64,000 bases of DNA, from the NCBI GenBank assembly GCA_037367405.1, contig JAZKJV010011400.1, positions 5,268,501 through 5,332,500 on the forward strand. Reading direction: 5' to 3'. The notes under the pieces were generated by a model that saw only the letters and a program-made list of their open reading frames with translations, searched no databases and was not told the DNA's origin. The translations under genes and the position numbers were made by a program. This DNA is from Ottelia alismoides. Lineage: Eukaryota; Streptophyta; Magnoliopsida; Alismatales; Hydrocharitaceae. Numbering within the stretch: position 1 is the first letter of the stretch; the number at the start of each line of letters is the position of its first letter. This document shows, one piece after another, positions 8,405 to 16,931 of this stretch.

Positions 8405-9643
8405 ATGTGTCCGTTTCTGGTTCGGAGTGCCCTAAGCGTGAGTTCTGCATCCTCTGGTGGCTGGCTGAAGTTGGTGTGTCTGGCAACGGCAGTTCTGGTT
8501 ATCTGCCCGGGTTCAGCCTGGGCACAACGCAAGAAAAACGACAAGGACAAAGAGGCGACACCGCCGGCTGTCGAAATGGTGACATATGCCAATCCGCGGG
8601 TCATCGAAGCCAATATCGGGTTGCAAGTGACAACCGGCAACGGCCAACTGGGCGAGGTCATCGGCACCACGGCCTTCCCCGCTGATTGGCCTGAACAGAC
8701 GGTCGAGATTCTGGAGACGAACGTCCCCAGGGGAGTCCGGCAAAGCCTCCGCGATTTGCCTGGCGGTAGTCGTCAGTTGGTCATGATGGCCCCGCAGATT
8801 CCGGCTCAGACAAATGTGGAAGTTATTGTCAAAGTGCGAATCACCAAGAGCCACATTGTCGGACCTACCGACCCCAGCACGCTGGTCATTCCCAAACCAA
8901 TCAAAATGCCCCGCGAGTTAAAACTCTATATGGGCAACAGTCCCAATATCGATGCGACTAGCGGACAGATTCGCCGGATCGCTCGCGAACTGGCTGACAA
9001 GAAACCAGAGAATGCTTGGGAGCATGTGAAACTGATTTACGATTGGACGCGCGAGAACATCAAGTACACGCGCGGCGACATCAAAGACACCTTGAAGACA
9101 CTCAAGGATAAAGAAGGCGATTGCGAAGATATGTCTGGTGTCTTTATCGCCATCTGTCGGGCCAGTGGCGTGCCGGCCCGAGTGGTGTGGATCCCGGGCC
9201 ATTCGTATCCCGAGTTCTACTTGGAGGATGCTGATGGCCATGGTTTCTGGTTCCCCTGCCAGGTCGCCGGTAGCGAGAGCTTTGGCTCGATGGCCGATCA
9301 CTTGCCCATCCTGCAAAAGGGTGACCGCTTCAAAGTACCGGAAAAGACCGAGTCCCAGCGTTACCTGGTAGACTTCTTTACCAGCAAGAAGATCGTGGGT
9401 GAACAGAAACCCAAAATCGCTTTTGTCAGGCAGCTCTTGGGGGATGCAGCCAACTTGAAAGTGGCCGATGAACTGGTCGTGGCCAAAGACCCGGCCAATG
9501 CCGCAGCCACCGATGGCAGTAAAGCGGCCGATTCATCGGATAATGATGCCGCTGGTGATAACGCTCAAGAAGACAAAGCTGGAATGGATGACGAAGCGGA
9601 TGACAAGTCTTTGCCGGCTGATGACGACCGTGACCAGCGATAG
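8405..9643 (+). CDS. Exported transglutaminase-like cysteine protease-fold protein
   Basis: A 412-residue protein. The N-terminus is hydrophobic (LVCLATAVLVICPGSAWAQ, about residues 22-40) and ends in a signal peptidase I site. After a beta-rich domain (45-155) comes the transglutaminase core: an Arg/Trp helix region (LIYDWTRENIKYTRGD), the catalytic cysteine in KEGDCEDMSGVF, the histidine in WIPGHSYPEFYLED and the aspartate shortly after (DADGHGFWFP). The last 50 residues are acidic and disordered. The family includes peptidases and transglutaminases in bacterial envelopes; the substrate is unknown. The 3' end overlaps the convergent gene 9565-11703 by 79 bp. Confidence 0.88.
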   Translation: MCPFLVRSALSVSSASSGGWLKLVCLATAVLVICPGSAWAQRKKNDKDKEATPPAVEMVTYANPRVIEANIGLQVTTGNGQLGEVIGTTAFPADWPEQTVEILETNVPRGVRQSLRDLPGGSRQLVMMAPQIPAQTNVEVIVKVRITKSHIVGPTDPSTLVIPKPIKMPRELKLYMGNSPNIDATSGQIRRIARELADKKPENAWEHVKLIYDWTRENIKYTRGDIKDTLKTLKDKEGDCEDMSGVFIAICRASGVPARVVWIPGHSYPEFYLEDADGHGFWFPCQVAGSESFGSMADHLPILQKGDRFKVPEKTESQRYLVDFFTSKKIVGEQKPKIAFVRQLLGDAANLKVADELVVAKDPANAAATDGSKAADSSDNDAAGDNAQEDKAGMDDEADDKSLPADDDRDQR

Positions 9644-11703
9644 CCGCGAAGCCTGAAAATCCAACTCGCTATCCAGACACTGAGGCCCGCTGCCAGGATA
9701 CTGCGCACATGCACGCTGTAGGTCCAGTAGCTCTGCCAGTGGGTGTCGGTTGCAAAGCCGTAAACAGAGTCGGCGATCAGGCTCAGCAGGCAGATCACTT
9801 GTAACCAGCAGATCAACCGGAACAGGCGACCATTGGTACTGAAGCAACTGACCACCGTGAACAGAACCCAAATCACGCCGATGGCCACGATGATCATTTC
9901 CACTTGATTGGTGCTCAGCTTGACCGAATTGAAGTTGCGGATCAGCGTACCGGCTGCTGCCAGGACGACCGCCACAACCAAGATCAGCAAGAACAAGTCA
10001 CTCAAACGCGTATGGGCTAACTGACTGGCTTCTACCGGCTGCGATGGTTGATGCAGCAGGGCTCTTTGCCAATGCATACCGACCAGTTTCAGCGCAAAGA
10101 AAATCAATACCAACAGGATCACCGGTGCGATGACGTTCAGCAATCCCACGGCGATCAGTTGATAATCTTGGCCAAACAACCAGCGAAAATTGCATAACAG
10201 ACAAGCTTGTAGCAGTAGCAGCGGCATCAATCGCATCGGCCAGCGCCTGGCTGGCCGGGTCAGCCATAAACTTCCCACCGTCGCGATGCCCAGCGCAATC
10301 CCCATCGCGTAGCTGATGACAGGGTGGCTCAAATCCCAAGTTGGTCCTTGCGCTACTCGGTATGACAAGACGCAGCCTGGCCCACCTAGGATCAACAGAA
10401 CATCCCACCAAACCCACCATGCGGCCCGAGCCGATGCTCGCAGCCACAGCACGCACCAGCCAGCAAATACAGCCAGCAGCATCAAGATGCCAGCAGGTAA
10501 CCATTGGAAAGGGGCATACGTGCCCGCCAGGCGGCCCGTGTTATTGTCATAGAAGTGAAACCGCCCGCCAAACCTCCAGTCGACAAGCACAGTTGTTTGA
10601 CGGTCGAGAAAGAAGGCGAGGTGCCGTGCGCAATCGGGCAGCGTGAATCGAACGGTGCTGCTCTGCTGGTCGAAGATCACCAGGTCTTGGCCAGAGAGAA
10701 AGCTCGACAACTTCAATTCAGAATCATACACCTGTTGCGGAAGTTGCTGGTCGGGCGACCGCAGCCACTGTCTGCGGCGCATATCGTAGTAGCTCCAACT
10801 GCCATCGCGTTGAATACACATCAGACCGTCGTGGAAGTGCCAGCCATTATTGGCAACCAGCGCGGCGGGATTGGATTGCGGAAACGTGTCTGCGGGGAAC
10901 TTGACGGTGCGCACTACCGTTCCATCCTGGCTGCCGCGGATTTCAAGCTGGCTGGTGGTCGGATCAATACTGGCCACCAAGGAATCGAACACTGAAAAGT
11001 TTCCATTCAAAGCCGGCCAGGCTGCCAAGGGGCGGAGGTTGCCTTGGTCGTCAAAACGGAACAGCGACAACTGGACGATCGAATTCGAAACTATCCGCGT
11101 CGCTAAGACAGTCTGTTGATCGATATTGATAAGACTGTTAAACGACCGCGGCCTGGGCGACTGACGGTAGCCGGAGTTCCAGGGTTGTATCAGTCCCAGC
11201 CCCGGTTGATTGGCGGGGTCAAGAATCGGCACGAGCAAGGTGTCGATTTTTTTCCAGTCCGAATCGGGTTGGTCGAGATCCAACCATGAAAGACCGTCTC
11301 GAATGATCACCACGAATCGGTTGCCGACCAGGTTGTATTGGCTTGGCAGCGAAAGCGTGCGTCTAGCCACCGTCCAGCCCGTCTTCGCTTCTCGACATTC
11401 TGCGACATTGGGAGAGCCCCCGGCTATTGTCCAGTAGGTCTGTCGGCCGGCGATTGATCTATGGAATTGGCTATCGCGCAGCTGCTGGCTGTGGGACCAA
11501 CGCCTTGCTCGTGGATCGACTGACAAACACTGAGCCCAGTGCTGATTGTAAGTCAAGTAGCTTCCGATATGACAGCGTTGCTCATCGCGATCCCAGTGCG
11601 ACCACCTTTGGTAGCCGAAAACCGGCAAGGTGGCCAACAACCAAGCCCATGCGATGGCCTGTACCGCCCAAGCTGCCAGAAGTAATTTGAGTTCTGATTT
11701 CAA
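9565..11703 (-). CDS. Large membrane protein with beta-rich extracytoplasmic domain, unknown function
   Basis: 712 residues. A hydrophobic N-terminal segment (LLLAAWAVQAIAWAWLLATL) is followed by about 380 residues rich in Trp, Arg and beta-strand patterns that could form a propeller-like domain outside the membrane, then at least seven transmembrane helices from about residue 400 to 690. No known domain is recognised. The first codon is TTG at 11703; the frame stays open for about 75 more bases upstream, up to the left end of the IS3 element, so a few N-terminal codons could have been replaced by the insertion. The 3' end overlaps the transglutaminase gene tail to tail by 79 bp. Confidence 0.7.
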   Translation of the reverse strand: MKSELKLLLAAWAVQAIAWAWLLATLPVFGYQRWSHWDRDEQRCHIGSYLTYNQHWAQCLSVDPRARRWSHSQQLRDSQFHRSIAGRQTYWTIAGGSPNVAECREAKTGWTVARRTLSLPSQYNLVGNRFVVIIRDGLSWLDLDQPDSDWKKIDTLLVPILDPANQPGLGLIQPWNSGYRQSPRPRSFNSLINIDQQTVLATRIVSNSIVQLSLFRFDDQGNLRPLAAWPALNGNFSVFDSLVASIDPTTSQLEIRGSQDGTVVRTVKFPADTFPQSNPAALVANNGWHFHDGLMCIQRDGSWSYYDMRRRQWLRSPDQQLPQQVYDSELKLSSFLSGQDLVIFDQQSSTVRFTLPDCARHLAFFLDRQTTVLVDWRFGGRFHFYDNNTGRLAGTYAPFQWLPAGILMLLAVFAGWCVLWLRASARAAWWVWWDVLLILGGPGCVLSYRVAQGPTWDLSHPVISYAMGIALGIATVGSLWLTRPARRWPMRLMPLLLLQACLLCNFRWLFGQDYQLIAVGLLNVIAPVILLVLIFFALKLVGMHWQRALLHQPSQPVEASQLAHTRLSDLFLLILVVAVVLAAAGTLIRNFNSVKLSTNQVEMIIVAIGVIWVLFTVVSCFSTNGRLFRLICWLQVICLLSLIADSVYGFATDTHWQSYWTYSVHVRSILAAGLSVWIASWIFRLRGYRWSRSSSAGKDLSSASSSIPALSS

Positions 11704-11809
11704 AATAAATGACCATCGACCGTTCAGCGCTGGGGTTGTTTTGCTGAGATCGGAAGCGTGACGCGATTCATGTGCTAGAGTTTAGCGGTCCTAGAGAAGG
11801 AAACGCTAG

Positions 11810-12130
11810 ATGTCCAAGAGAACGAATTTAACTGCGGCGCAGAAGGTAGCGATAGTACGCGAGCACTTGATAGAGAAGGTGCCCGTGTCGACACTCTGCG
11901 ACAAGTACAAGATCAGCCCGGTCAACTTCTACAACTGGCAGCGGCTGCTGTTCGAGAACGCTGAAGGTTGCTTCGAGCGGAAAAAGAATGGAGCTAACGC
12001 GAAGCGTCAAGACGAAGCGGCTGCTCGCAAGATCGAGCAACTGGAGGCCAAGCTGCAGTCCAAGAACGAAGTGATTGCTGAGTTGCTGCAGGAGCACGTC
12101 GAGCTAAAAAAAGAACTTGGGGAACCCTGA
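11810..12130 (+). CDS. IS3-family transposase OrfA (helix-turn-helix protein)
   Basis: 106 residues. The first 55 form an HTH_Tnp_1-type helix-turn-helix (LTAAQKVAIVREHLIEKVPV, then STLCDKYKISPVNFYNWQRL). The remaining half is a charged heptad coiled coil (AAARKIEQLEAKLQSKNEVI) as in IS3 leucine zippers that allow OrfA-OrfAB pairing. It binds the element ends and, with OrfB, makes the OrfAB transposase by frameshifting near its 3' end. Confidence 0.9.
   Translation: MSKRTNLTAAQKVAIVREHLIEKVPVSTLCDKYKISPVNFYNWQRLLFENAEGCFERKKNGANAKRQDEAAARKIEQLEAKLQSKNEVIAELLQEHVELKKELGEP
12106..12112 (+). promoter_or_regulatory. Probable programmed -1 frameshift site of the IS3 element
   Basis: A run of seven A residues forms the slippery heptamer A AAA AAA in the OrfA frame (codons CTA AAA AAA GAA), 18 bases before the OrfA stop. 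The -1 frame is open from 12082 through the whole of OrfB, so slippage here gives a fused OrfAB. This is the standard IS3 arrangement; efficiency and any stimulating structure were not assessed. Confidence 0.75.
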
Positions 12131-12168
12131 ACGGCAAATGGGTTCCCCACGAAATTCGCGACCAGGTA

Positions 12169-13245
12169 GTGGACTACGTTGAGCGCTGGACGGCCAAGAC
12201 GGAAGTCACTCAAGGCCAGTTGCTCAGCTGGGCTGGGCTTTGGTCATCTACTTTTTGCAAGTGGAAGCGTTACTACGGTAAGGCCTTTGAGCACAACTCC
12301 TGGATCCCGCGCGACCATTGGCTTGAGGACTGGGAGAAGCAGGCCATCATTCAGTTTCACTTCGATCATCCACTCAATGGTTATCGACGACTGACGTACA
12401 TGATGATGGATGCCAATGTTGTGGCCACGAGCCCGGGCACTGTCTACAACGTGCTGAAAGCGGCTGGCTTGATGAAACCGTTGCAGAAGCCAACGAAGAA
12501 AGGGACCGGATTCGTGCAGCCCTTGGCGGCTCACGAGCACTGGCACACCGATATCGCTTACTTGAATATCGCAGGCACGTTTTACTTCATCGCGTCGGTA
12601 CTGGATGGCTATAGTCGATCGGTTATCCACTGGGACATACGCGAGAAGATGGAGGTGTCTGACATAGAAATCATTCTGCAGGCGGCCAAGGAGAAACATC
12701 CTGCGGCACGACCTCGGGTGATCTCTGATAACGGCCCACAGTTCATTGCAAAAGACTTCAAAGAGTTCATACGCATCAGCGGTATGACGCACGTTCGCAC
12801 CAGTCCGTTCTATCCACAGAGCAATGGTAAGATCGAGCGATTTCATAAATCACTTAAGGGCGAGTGCATTCGCCCTGGAGTGGCACTGAGTCTGGAAGAT
12901 GCAAAACGGATTGTGGGGCATTATGTGGAGGAATACAACGAGCGACGGCTTCACAGCGCCTTGGGTTATGTGACGCCCAAGGACATGCTCGAAGGTCGTC
13001 AGCAAGCGATCTTCGATGAGCGTGATCGCAAGCTGGAAGAAGCTCGCGAAAGACGCGCGGAGAATCGCGCAAAGCAGCGCGAGAAACAAACAGAAGCACA
13101 GCCTGCTTCACTGTCAGCAAGCTATACTGCAGATACTCAACCGAAGGATAGGGCTCTGCTGGGAAGCAACCCGAGCGTCGCGCTGATGTCGAAAGCAAGC
13201 GTAGCGGCTGGTGAATTGCCCGTCGCTACAGCTGCTTGCTTTTGA
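12169..13245 (+). CDS. IS3-family transposase OrfB (DDE integrase core)
   Basis: 358 residues from the first ATG, though it is more likely made as the C-terminal part of OrfAB. An HTH_21 region (FHFDHPLNGYRRLTYMMMDA) comes before the rve integrase core. The catalytic triad is visible: D in HWHTDIAYLNIAG, D in VISDNGPQFIAKDF and E in YPQSNGKIERFHKSLKGECI, the last with the IS3-typical spacing and downstream lysine. The C-terminal 70 residues are a charged helix and a tail of low similarity. The frame is complete with no stops. Confidence 0.92.
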   Translation: MDYVERWTAKTEVTQGQLLSWAGLWSSTFCKWKRYYGKAFEHNSWIPRDHWLEDWEKQAIIQFHFDHPLNGYRRLTYMMMDANVVATSPGTVYNVLKAAGLMKPLQKPTKKGTGFVQPLAAHEHWHTDIAYLNIAGTFYFIASVLDGYSRSVIHWDIREKMEVSDIEIILQAAKEKHPAARPRVISDNGPQFIAKDFKEFIRISGMTHVRTSPFYPQSNGKIERFHKSLKGECIRPGVALSLEDAKRIVGHYVEEYNERRLHSALGYVTPKDMLEGRQQAIFDERDRKLEEARERRAENRAKQREKQTEAQPASLSASYTADTQPKDRALLGSNPSVALMSKASVAAGELPVATAACF

Positions 13246-13569
13246 CCAGTATGCGATAAATCCCGGGGGTTTGGGGGCTGGTCCCCAATCAAATAAACAC
13301 AGTCTTTAGTCCGCTTTTTTTAACCCGTCGCTAAACCATTAGCCCTCTCGCGTTTCACACTTCCCGCCTGACCAAAACAGGGTGGGCTAGGGTAATCGAT
13401 GCCTGGTTCAGATCTGATCAGCAATTTGGCTTTAGCCCTTCGAGTTCTTGGCGTCTTGGCGTGAGATCCAATTGTTTCCTCAGACGACCAGAGCCAGGGA
13501 TTGTGCAATTGTCATCTTAGATTATTCCAGACATCAGCAAAACACAGTTGTGACAGGCAGCCTCACAAT

Positions 13570-14160
13570 TTACGGGCCATCGAGTATCACCGCACCGTGA
13601 GAGAAATCTGCGTCGATATACAGCACTTCCTGGCCATTGAGCAGGAGCTTGCGCAGCCGCTGCTGCGAAATGACGTAGGGTTCAAGCGGGTGCACTCCGT
13701 TAATCTTGGCGGCCACCAATACTATCTTCTTTGGGTTGTCGCTCAGTCTTCCCACCGGCTTTCCATCTGTATCCCATATCGAATCTGTGCCATCGCAAGC
13801 AGCGATAAAGTATCCGTCTTCGGTGAACCAATTCCAGAATCTATGGCTCTCGGCAATCGCAGTGGCGTTAGCGGGCGAATTCCACGCCTGTGACAAGTCA
13901 AGCGAATCGAACTTGGAAGATTCATCGATGTACGGCCGGATCAAGCTCAGCCACGAGTGCAGCGCCACACCGTTTTGAGAGAGTACACTTCGCGCTGGCA
14001 GCACACCGTACACCGCTTCATAGTTTGCCAATGCCAGGCGAATTTGGCTCAGTCGTCCTTGAGCTTTCATGCTGGCCGCAGTGCGCTGCGCATCGCGGAC
14101 AAGAGCCACCCCGGCCAGCACGCAGGCGGTGAAGATCGAAATCAGAACAAACCAGCGCAT
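13570..14160 (-). CDS. Pseudopilin-like protein related to planctomycete DUF1559
   Basis: 196 residues with one N-terminal transmembrane helix (VLISIFTACVLAGVALV) and then the DUF1559-like pattern GRLSQIRLALANYEAVYGVL, followed by HSWLSLIRPYIDESS and LSQAWNSPANA. In DUF1559 proteins a type IV pilin-like leader precedes such a region; here the leader lacks the usual GFTLVELLVVI motif, so processing by prepilin peptidase is doubtful. A single membrane anchor with an extracytoplasmic globular domain is the safest reading. It is the first gene to the right of the IS3 element and the last of the minus-strand island. Confidence 0.7.
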   Translation of the reverse strand: MRWFVLISIFTACVLAGVALVRDAQRTAASMKAQGRLSQIRLALANYEAVYGVLPARSVLSQNGVALHSWLSLIRPYIDESSKFDSLDLSQAWNSPANATAIAESHRFWNWFTEDGYFIAACDGTDSIWDTDGKPVGRLSDNPKKIVLVAAKINGVHPLEPYVISQQRLRKLLLNGQEVLYIDADFSHGAVILDGP

Positions 14161-14275
14161 GGCGTGTGCCTCTCAAGCCCAAAGTCGAAATGCCGTGAAA
14201 CCAAATTGTGGTGTGACTCCTGCAAGCCCTGTCAACAAAACTTCAACATTTATCGGAGTCGGCCCGTGAGCGGCG

Positions 14276-14926
14276 TTATGCTTGTGGGCTCGCTGGCTGA
14301 ATGCCAATGATGTTGCCATTTCGAGTAATAGCGATAACTCTCGTATTGGGCATTCTCAGTTCCTGCGGCATCAGTGATAACGGGACATCGAAATCGATTC
14401 CACCGTCTGCCAGTCCGACACCAGGATGAAGGCGTACACGGATAGCCGACGGCGCGAATGCCCCGACCACGATACCGTCAGCCTGCCTTTCCAAGGCAAC
14501 CGGACAAGGCGGATGACGCTGCCGCCCTGCAAAGTTTGACAACAACTCTATCAGTGTTTCGTTGGGGCGGTAGAAGATAAGCCGAGCATTCCACGGCCAT
14601 GGCATCTCGAAGAGGATTTTGCGCTCACTGAAAACCATATTCCTCGTTCCAATTGGAATCGGCCGCCCAAGCGATGCTCGGACCCAGCGATCCACCAGTC
14701 CTGCTCTTTGTCTGCGCACAAGGACCCATTGATGTGACCATGTTGTCTGGCCACGAGCAAGTTCGGTTTCTACGGTCAACGTCACACCGTTGTAACGCAG
14801 ATTCGACCACAGCCTTTGAGGATATGAGTCAACGCTGGCGTAAACTAATCTGTGCTCATATTCAGTCGTCATCATATTGGACCGAGTGCGTTCGGTGGCA
14901 GATTTCAAATCGCATACTTGCTCCAT
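14276..14926 (-). CDS. Unknown protein of the accessory island
   Basis: About 216 residues from an ATG at 14926, 22 bp after the preceding gene's stop; a TTG at 14980 (overlap) or an ATG at 14875 are alternatives and no clear ribosome site decides. No transmembrane helix and no domain recognised. The protein is rich in Arg and beta-type sequence, for example HRLVYASVDSYPQRLW, QWVLVRRQRAGLVDRWV, and ends with NTRVIAITRNGNIIGIQPAS. It follows the membrane protein 14949-15632 closely and may be co-translated with it. Function unknown. Confidence 0.6.
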   Translation of the reverse strand: MEQVCDLKSATERTRSNMMTTEYEHRLVYASVDSYPQRLWSNLRYNGVTLTVETELARGQTTWSHQWVLVRRQRAGLVDRWVRASLGRPIPIGTRNMVFSERKILFEMPWPWNARLIFYRPNETLIELLSNFAGRQRHPPCPVALERQADGIVVGAFAPSAIRVRLHPGVGLADGGIDFDVPLSLMPQELRMPNTRVIAITRNGNIIGIQPASPQA

Positions 14927-14948
14927 CAGCCACAATGTTTGGTATAAG

Positions 14949-15632
14949 TCACTTGGGTTGGTCGAGCGCTTCGTCTGCAAGGCTTTGTTCGGCTGCTCGA
15001 GGCAATTGCAGATTCTTGGCGGACCAGTTGGCCAGCAGCTTCGCGAACCATTTCAATTCTGCAAACGTCCAGGCGGTCTCGATTGTATAACGAGTTTTCT
15101 TGGGCGACCATGATTTAAGTGCAATCGAGCCCAGCAGGACCAGTGTTTTCTCCATCTTGCCGTCGATGTAAAGTTCCCAGCGAGCCTCGTTCAAGTCGCC
15201 GGAATCATCCACAAACGCAGCTCGCTTGTCGACTCGTATACTCTCAATTGAGGCTTTATCGAACGTTGTTTTCAGCCAAAGTCCTGGCAGCCCAAATCGA
15301 TCTTCCAATCGGTTCCGGTAAAGCCGAGTCTCCATCACAGGAAAGTTCAAAAACGCAATTATCAGAAATGCTAACAGCCAGAAGAAAGAGAACGCCAGGG
15401 CCGTTACCAACAGCGAGCCCTCGATGTTCATGGGCGGTACCAGCCCGAAGTAGCTGGCGCAGAAGTATATGGTGAAGCCAGTCCATGGAATGAACCAAGC
15501 GAACAGAAACAGGTTCAACCATATCGACCGACCGCCCACGGTTCGAATGCGACACGCTTCGGGCGTATGCGAGATCCGAAAGTGCGATGGCGCATCGCCC
15601 AATGTCTGCTGCCTTTCCAAAGTTCGGTTCAT
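14949..15632 (-). CDS. Two-helix membrane protein with PH-like C-terminal part
   Basis: 227 residues. Two long hydrophobic helices (about 40-62, LNLFLFAWFIPWTGFTIYFC, and 76-100, ALAFSFFWLLAFLIIAFLNF) are followed by a beta-rich domain with ETRLYRNRLEDRFGL, FDKASIESIRVDKRAA and ELYIDGKMEKTLVLLGSIAL, the layout of bacterial PH-domain membrane proteins. The island gene 23378-23824 has the same architecture. The ATG lies 14 bp downstream of an attC-like inverted repeat, the spacing expected for a gene at the start of an integron cassette. Function unknown. Confidence 0.72.
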   Translation of the reverse strand: MNRTLERQQTLGDAPSHFRISHTPEACRIRTVGGRSIWLNLFLFAWFIPWTGFTIYFCASYFGLVPPMNIEGSLLVTALAFSFFWLLAFLIIAFLNFPVMETRLYRNRLEDRFGLPGLWLKTTFDKASIESIRVDKRAAFVDDSGDLNEARWELYIDGKMEKTLVLLGSIALKSWSPKKTRYTIETAWTFAELKWFAKLLANWSAKNLQLPRAAEQSLADEALDQPK

Positions 15633-15645
15633 CTCGTTTAACCTT

Positions 15646-15779
15646 GTTTAACCCGCAGCCGAAGGCGAGGAATCGGAAGGACTGGCTTGGAGGCACTCAG
15701 ACGAGGTCGCACCTTAGGGAGTTATATGTTTTGCATAAGCGTTTTCCTTGGGCGCCTCGCCTACGGCTGCGGGTTAAAC
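15646..15779. repeat. attC-like 134 bp inverted repeat
   Basis: GTTTAACCCGCAGCCG (from 15646) pairs with CGGCTGCGGGTTAAAC (ending 15779); with the adjoining AAGGCGAGG/CCTCGCCT the arms are 25 bp with a single mismatch. The outer seven bases are GTTTAAC and GTTAAAC, matching the RYYYAAC and GTTRRRY boxes of integron attC sites, and the length is within the attC range. On the minus strand one gene stops 22 bp before it and the next starts 14 bp after. The near-perfect stem, without clear extrahelical bases, is less typical, so a bidirectional terminator is the main alternative. Confidence 0.5.
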
Positions 15780-15800
15780 GATTACCGGCATCCTAGCCGG

Positions 15801-16088
15801 CTAAAATGTATAGATGCCAATTCCTATCAGAGCCACGATCGCCAGCAGTAAACACGCGATCATTTGCGCGGCGAACTTTAGCTTTTCAGAGGTAATGCGA
15901 TCTAATGTCATGAATATTGGCAAAATGGCCATGCCGCCGATGAAGAGTATCAGGTAGACAATTAGCACAGATGTCCAGCCGCCGCCCAGTGTGCTGCCGA
16001 TACGACTGCTCCTGGGTATGACAACTGCCAGGCAAATAACGGCCCAAGTAGCGATTCCGGCGGCGATTCTTGTAATTAGGGGATTCAT
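15801..16088 (-). CDS. Small three-helix membrane protein, unknown
   Basis: 95 residues, almost entirely membrane: hydrophobic helices at about 6-24 (TRIAAGIATWAVICLAVVIP), 38-62 (WTSVLIVYLILFIGGMAILP) and 72-92 (FAAQMIACLLLAIVALIGIG). No domain is recognised. It starts 45 bp downstream of the unknown gene 16134-16766 and its stop lies 22 bp before the attC-like repeat. Size and composition make it a likely real gene. Confidence 0.6.
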   Translation of the reverse strand: MNPLITRIAAGIATWAVICLAVVIPRSSRIGSTLGGGWTSVLIVYLILFIGGMAILPIFMTLDRITSEKLKFAAQMIACLLLAIVALIGIGIYTF

Positions 16089-16133
16089 GATGAGAGGTGC
16101 CTTTCGTGGCTGCTGTGGGGTGGTTCTGAGCCA

Positions 16134-16766
16134 TCAAGTGGGCTTCCAGGTGTCCTTGGGGTGAAGTCCAATGCCCGCATTAAACATGGTCATTTCCCAA
16201 CGTTCTTCGCTGATGAAACCGCGGCGGTCGGTGTACATCTTACCCGGACCCAAGAGCTGCTTTTGTCGCAACCGCTTGATGATTTCTGGGGGTACACATT
16301 CCATCAGATCGCTATAGTTGTCAACACCATGATCCGTACCATTGATTGCAAACACACAAAAATCCGGATCTGCCCTGATATGGGCCGGCCAGTTGATTTG
16401 ATTGAGCATCTCGCAGACTCGACATGCAAATAAACGCAGGGTCTGGGTTGCATCGTTTTCAGCTCTCCATCGCTGGATGTTGCGAAACAGATGAGTTGTG
16501 CCCATGGAATGATCATCCACGAAAAAGTCTTTCATGGTCGGGTCCGGGAGTCGCCAAAGCTCGCTCAGTGAACTTTTGTCTGCCCGCTCAATGAGCGCGT
16601 CTCTGCGAGCGACACTCATTGGCGAGGCTAACAAATAGTATTCGCCAGCCGATGTGTCGTAATACCACAGCTTCAAATGACACAGTTCAGTGCCACCTGC
16701 GTGCCTGGCTAAAACAGTTGGTAACATTTTTACGATCGCCTGGGCAGCAGATTTCAGCAGTTCCAT
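16134..16766 (-). CDS. Unknown soluble protein, possibly DUF4303-like
   Basis: 210 residues, no signal peptide or membrane helix. The mid-part DPTMKDFFVDDHSMG and LNQINWPAHIRADPDFCVFA, followed by an acidic DLMECVPPEIIKRL helix, faintly recalls the DUF4303/SMI1-like proteins that often occur as scattered small genes, some as immunity proteins. That resemblance is weak and is inference only. Four cysteines are spread without a metal-site pattern. It is immediately upstream of the three-helix protein 15801-16088 in the same strand. Confidence 0.6.
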   Translation of the reverse strand: MELLKSAAQAIVKMLPTVLARHAGGTELCHLKLWYYDTSAGEYYLLASPMSVARRDALIERADKSSLSELWRLPDPTMKDFFVDDHSMGTTHLFRNIQRWRAENDATQTLRLFACRVCEMLNQINWPAHIRADPDFCVFAINGTDHGVDNYSDLMECVPPEIIKRLRQKQLLGPGKMYTDRRGFISEERWEMTMFNAGIGLHPKDTWKPT

Positions 16767-16793
16767 GATGGCCTTCTTCGCTCAATTGGCTAG

Positions 16794-16919
16794 TCAACGT
16801 CGGTTGTCTTCAACAGTGAAGAGTTTATCAAGCCAGCCCGCGATCGCACGTGCTGGTTCGGATAAGTCGGTCATCAGTTCAACGAAGGCCCACTTCGCGG
16901 CTTCGGCAAACGATAGAGT
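16794..16919 (-). pseudogene. Short protein-like fragment without a good start
   Basis: In the gap between two island genes the minus strand reads FAEAAKWAFVELMTDLSEPA, then RAIAGWLDKLFTVEDNRR and a stop at 16794. The composition is clearly protein-like and amphipathic. Upstream there is an in-frame stop after a few codons; an ATG at about 16933 lies in another frame and would join by a single-base shift. It is either the tail of a decayed gene or a tiny gene starting at the internal Met. Confidence 0.35.
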
Positions 16920-16931
16920 TCATCTGGGCAA

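Larger units (their letters stand above)
11771..13346 (+). mobile_element. IS3-family insertion sequence (ends tentative)
   Basis: Two plus-strand frames, OrfA (11810-12130) and OrfB (from 12169), in the -1 arrangement typical of IS3. Candidate terminal repeats are GTGCTAGAGTTTAGCG (11772-11787) and, reversed at the right, GGGCTAATGGTTTAGCG (13329-13345); these share the 3' eight bases exactly and most of the rest with one gap. I found no convincing target duplication, so the ends are provisional. Both frames are intact, so the element may still be active. Confidence 0.75.
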
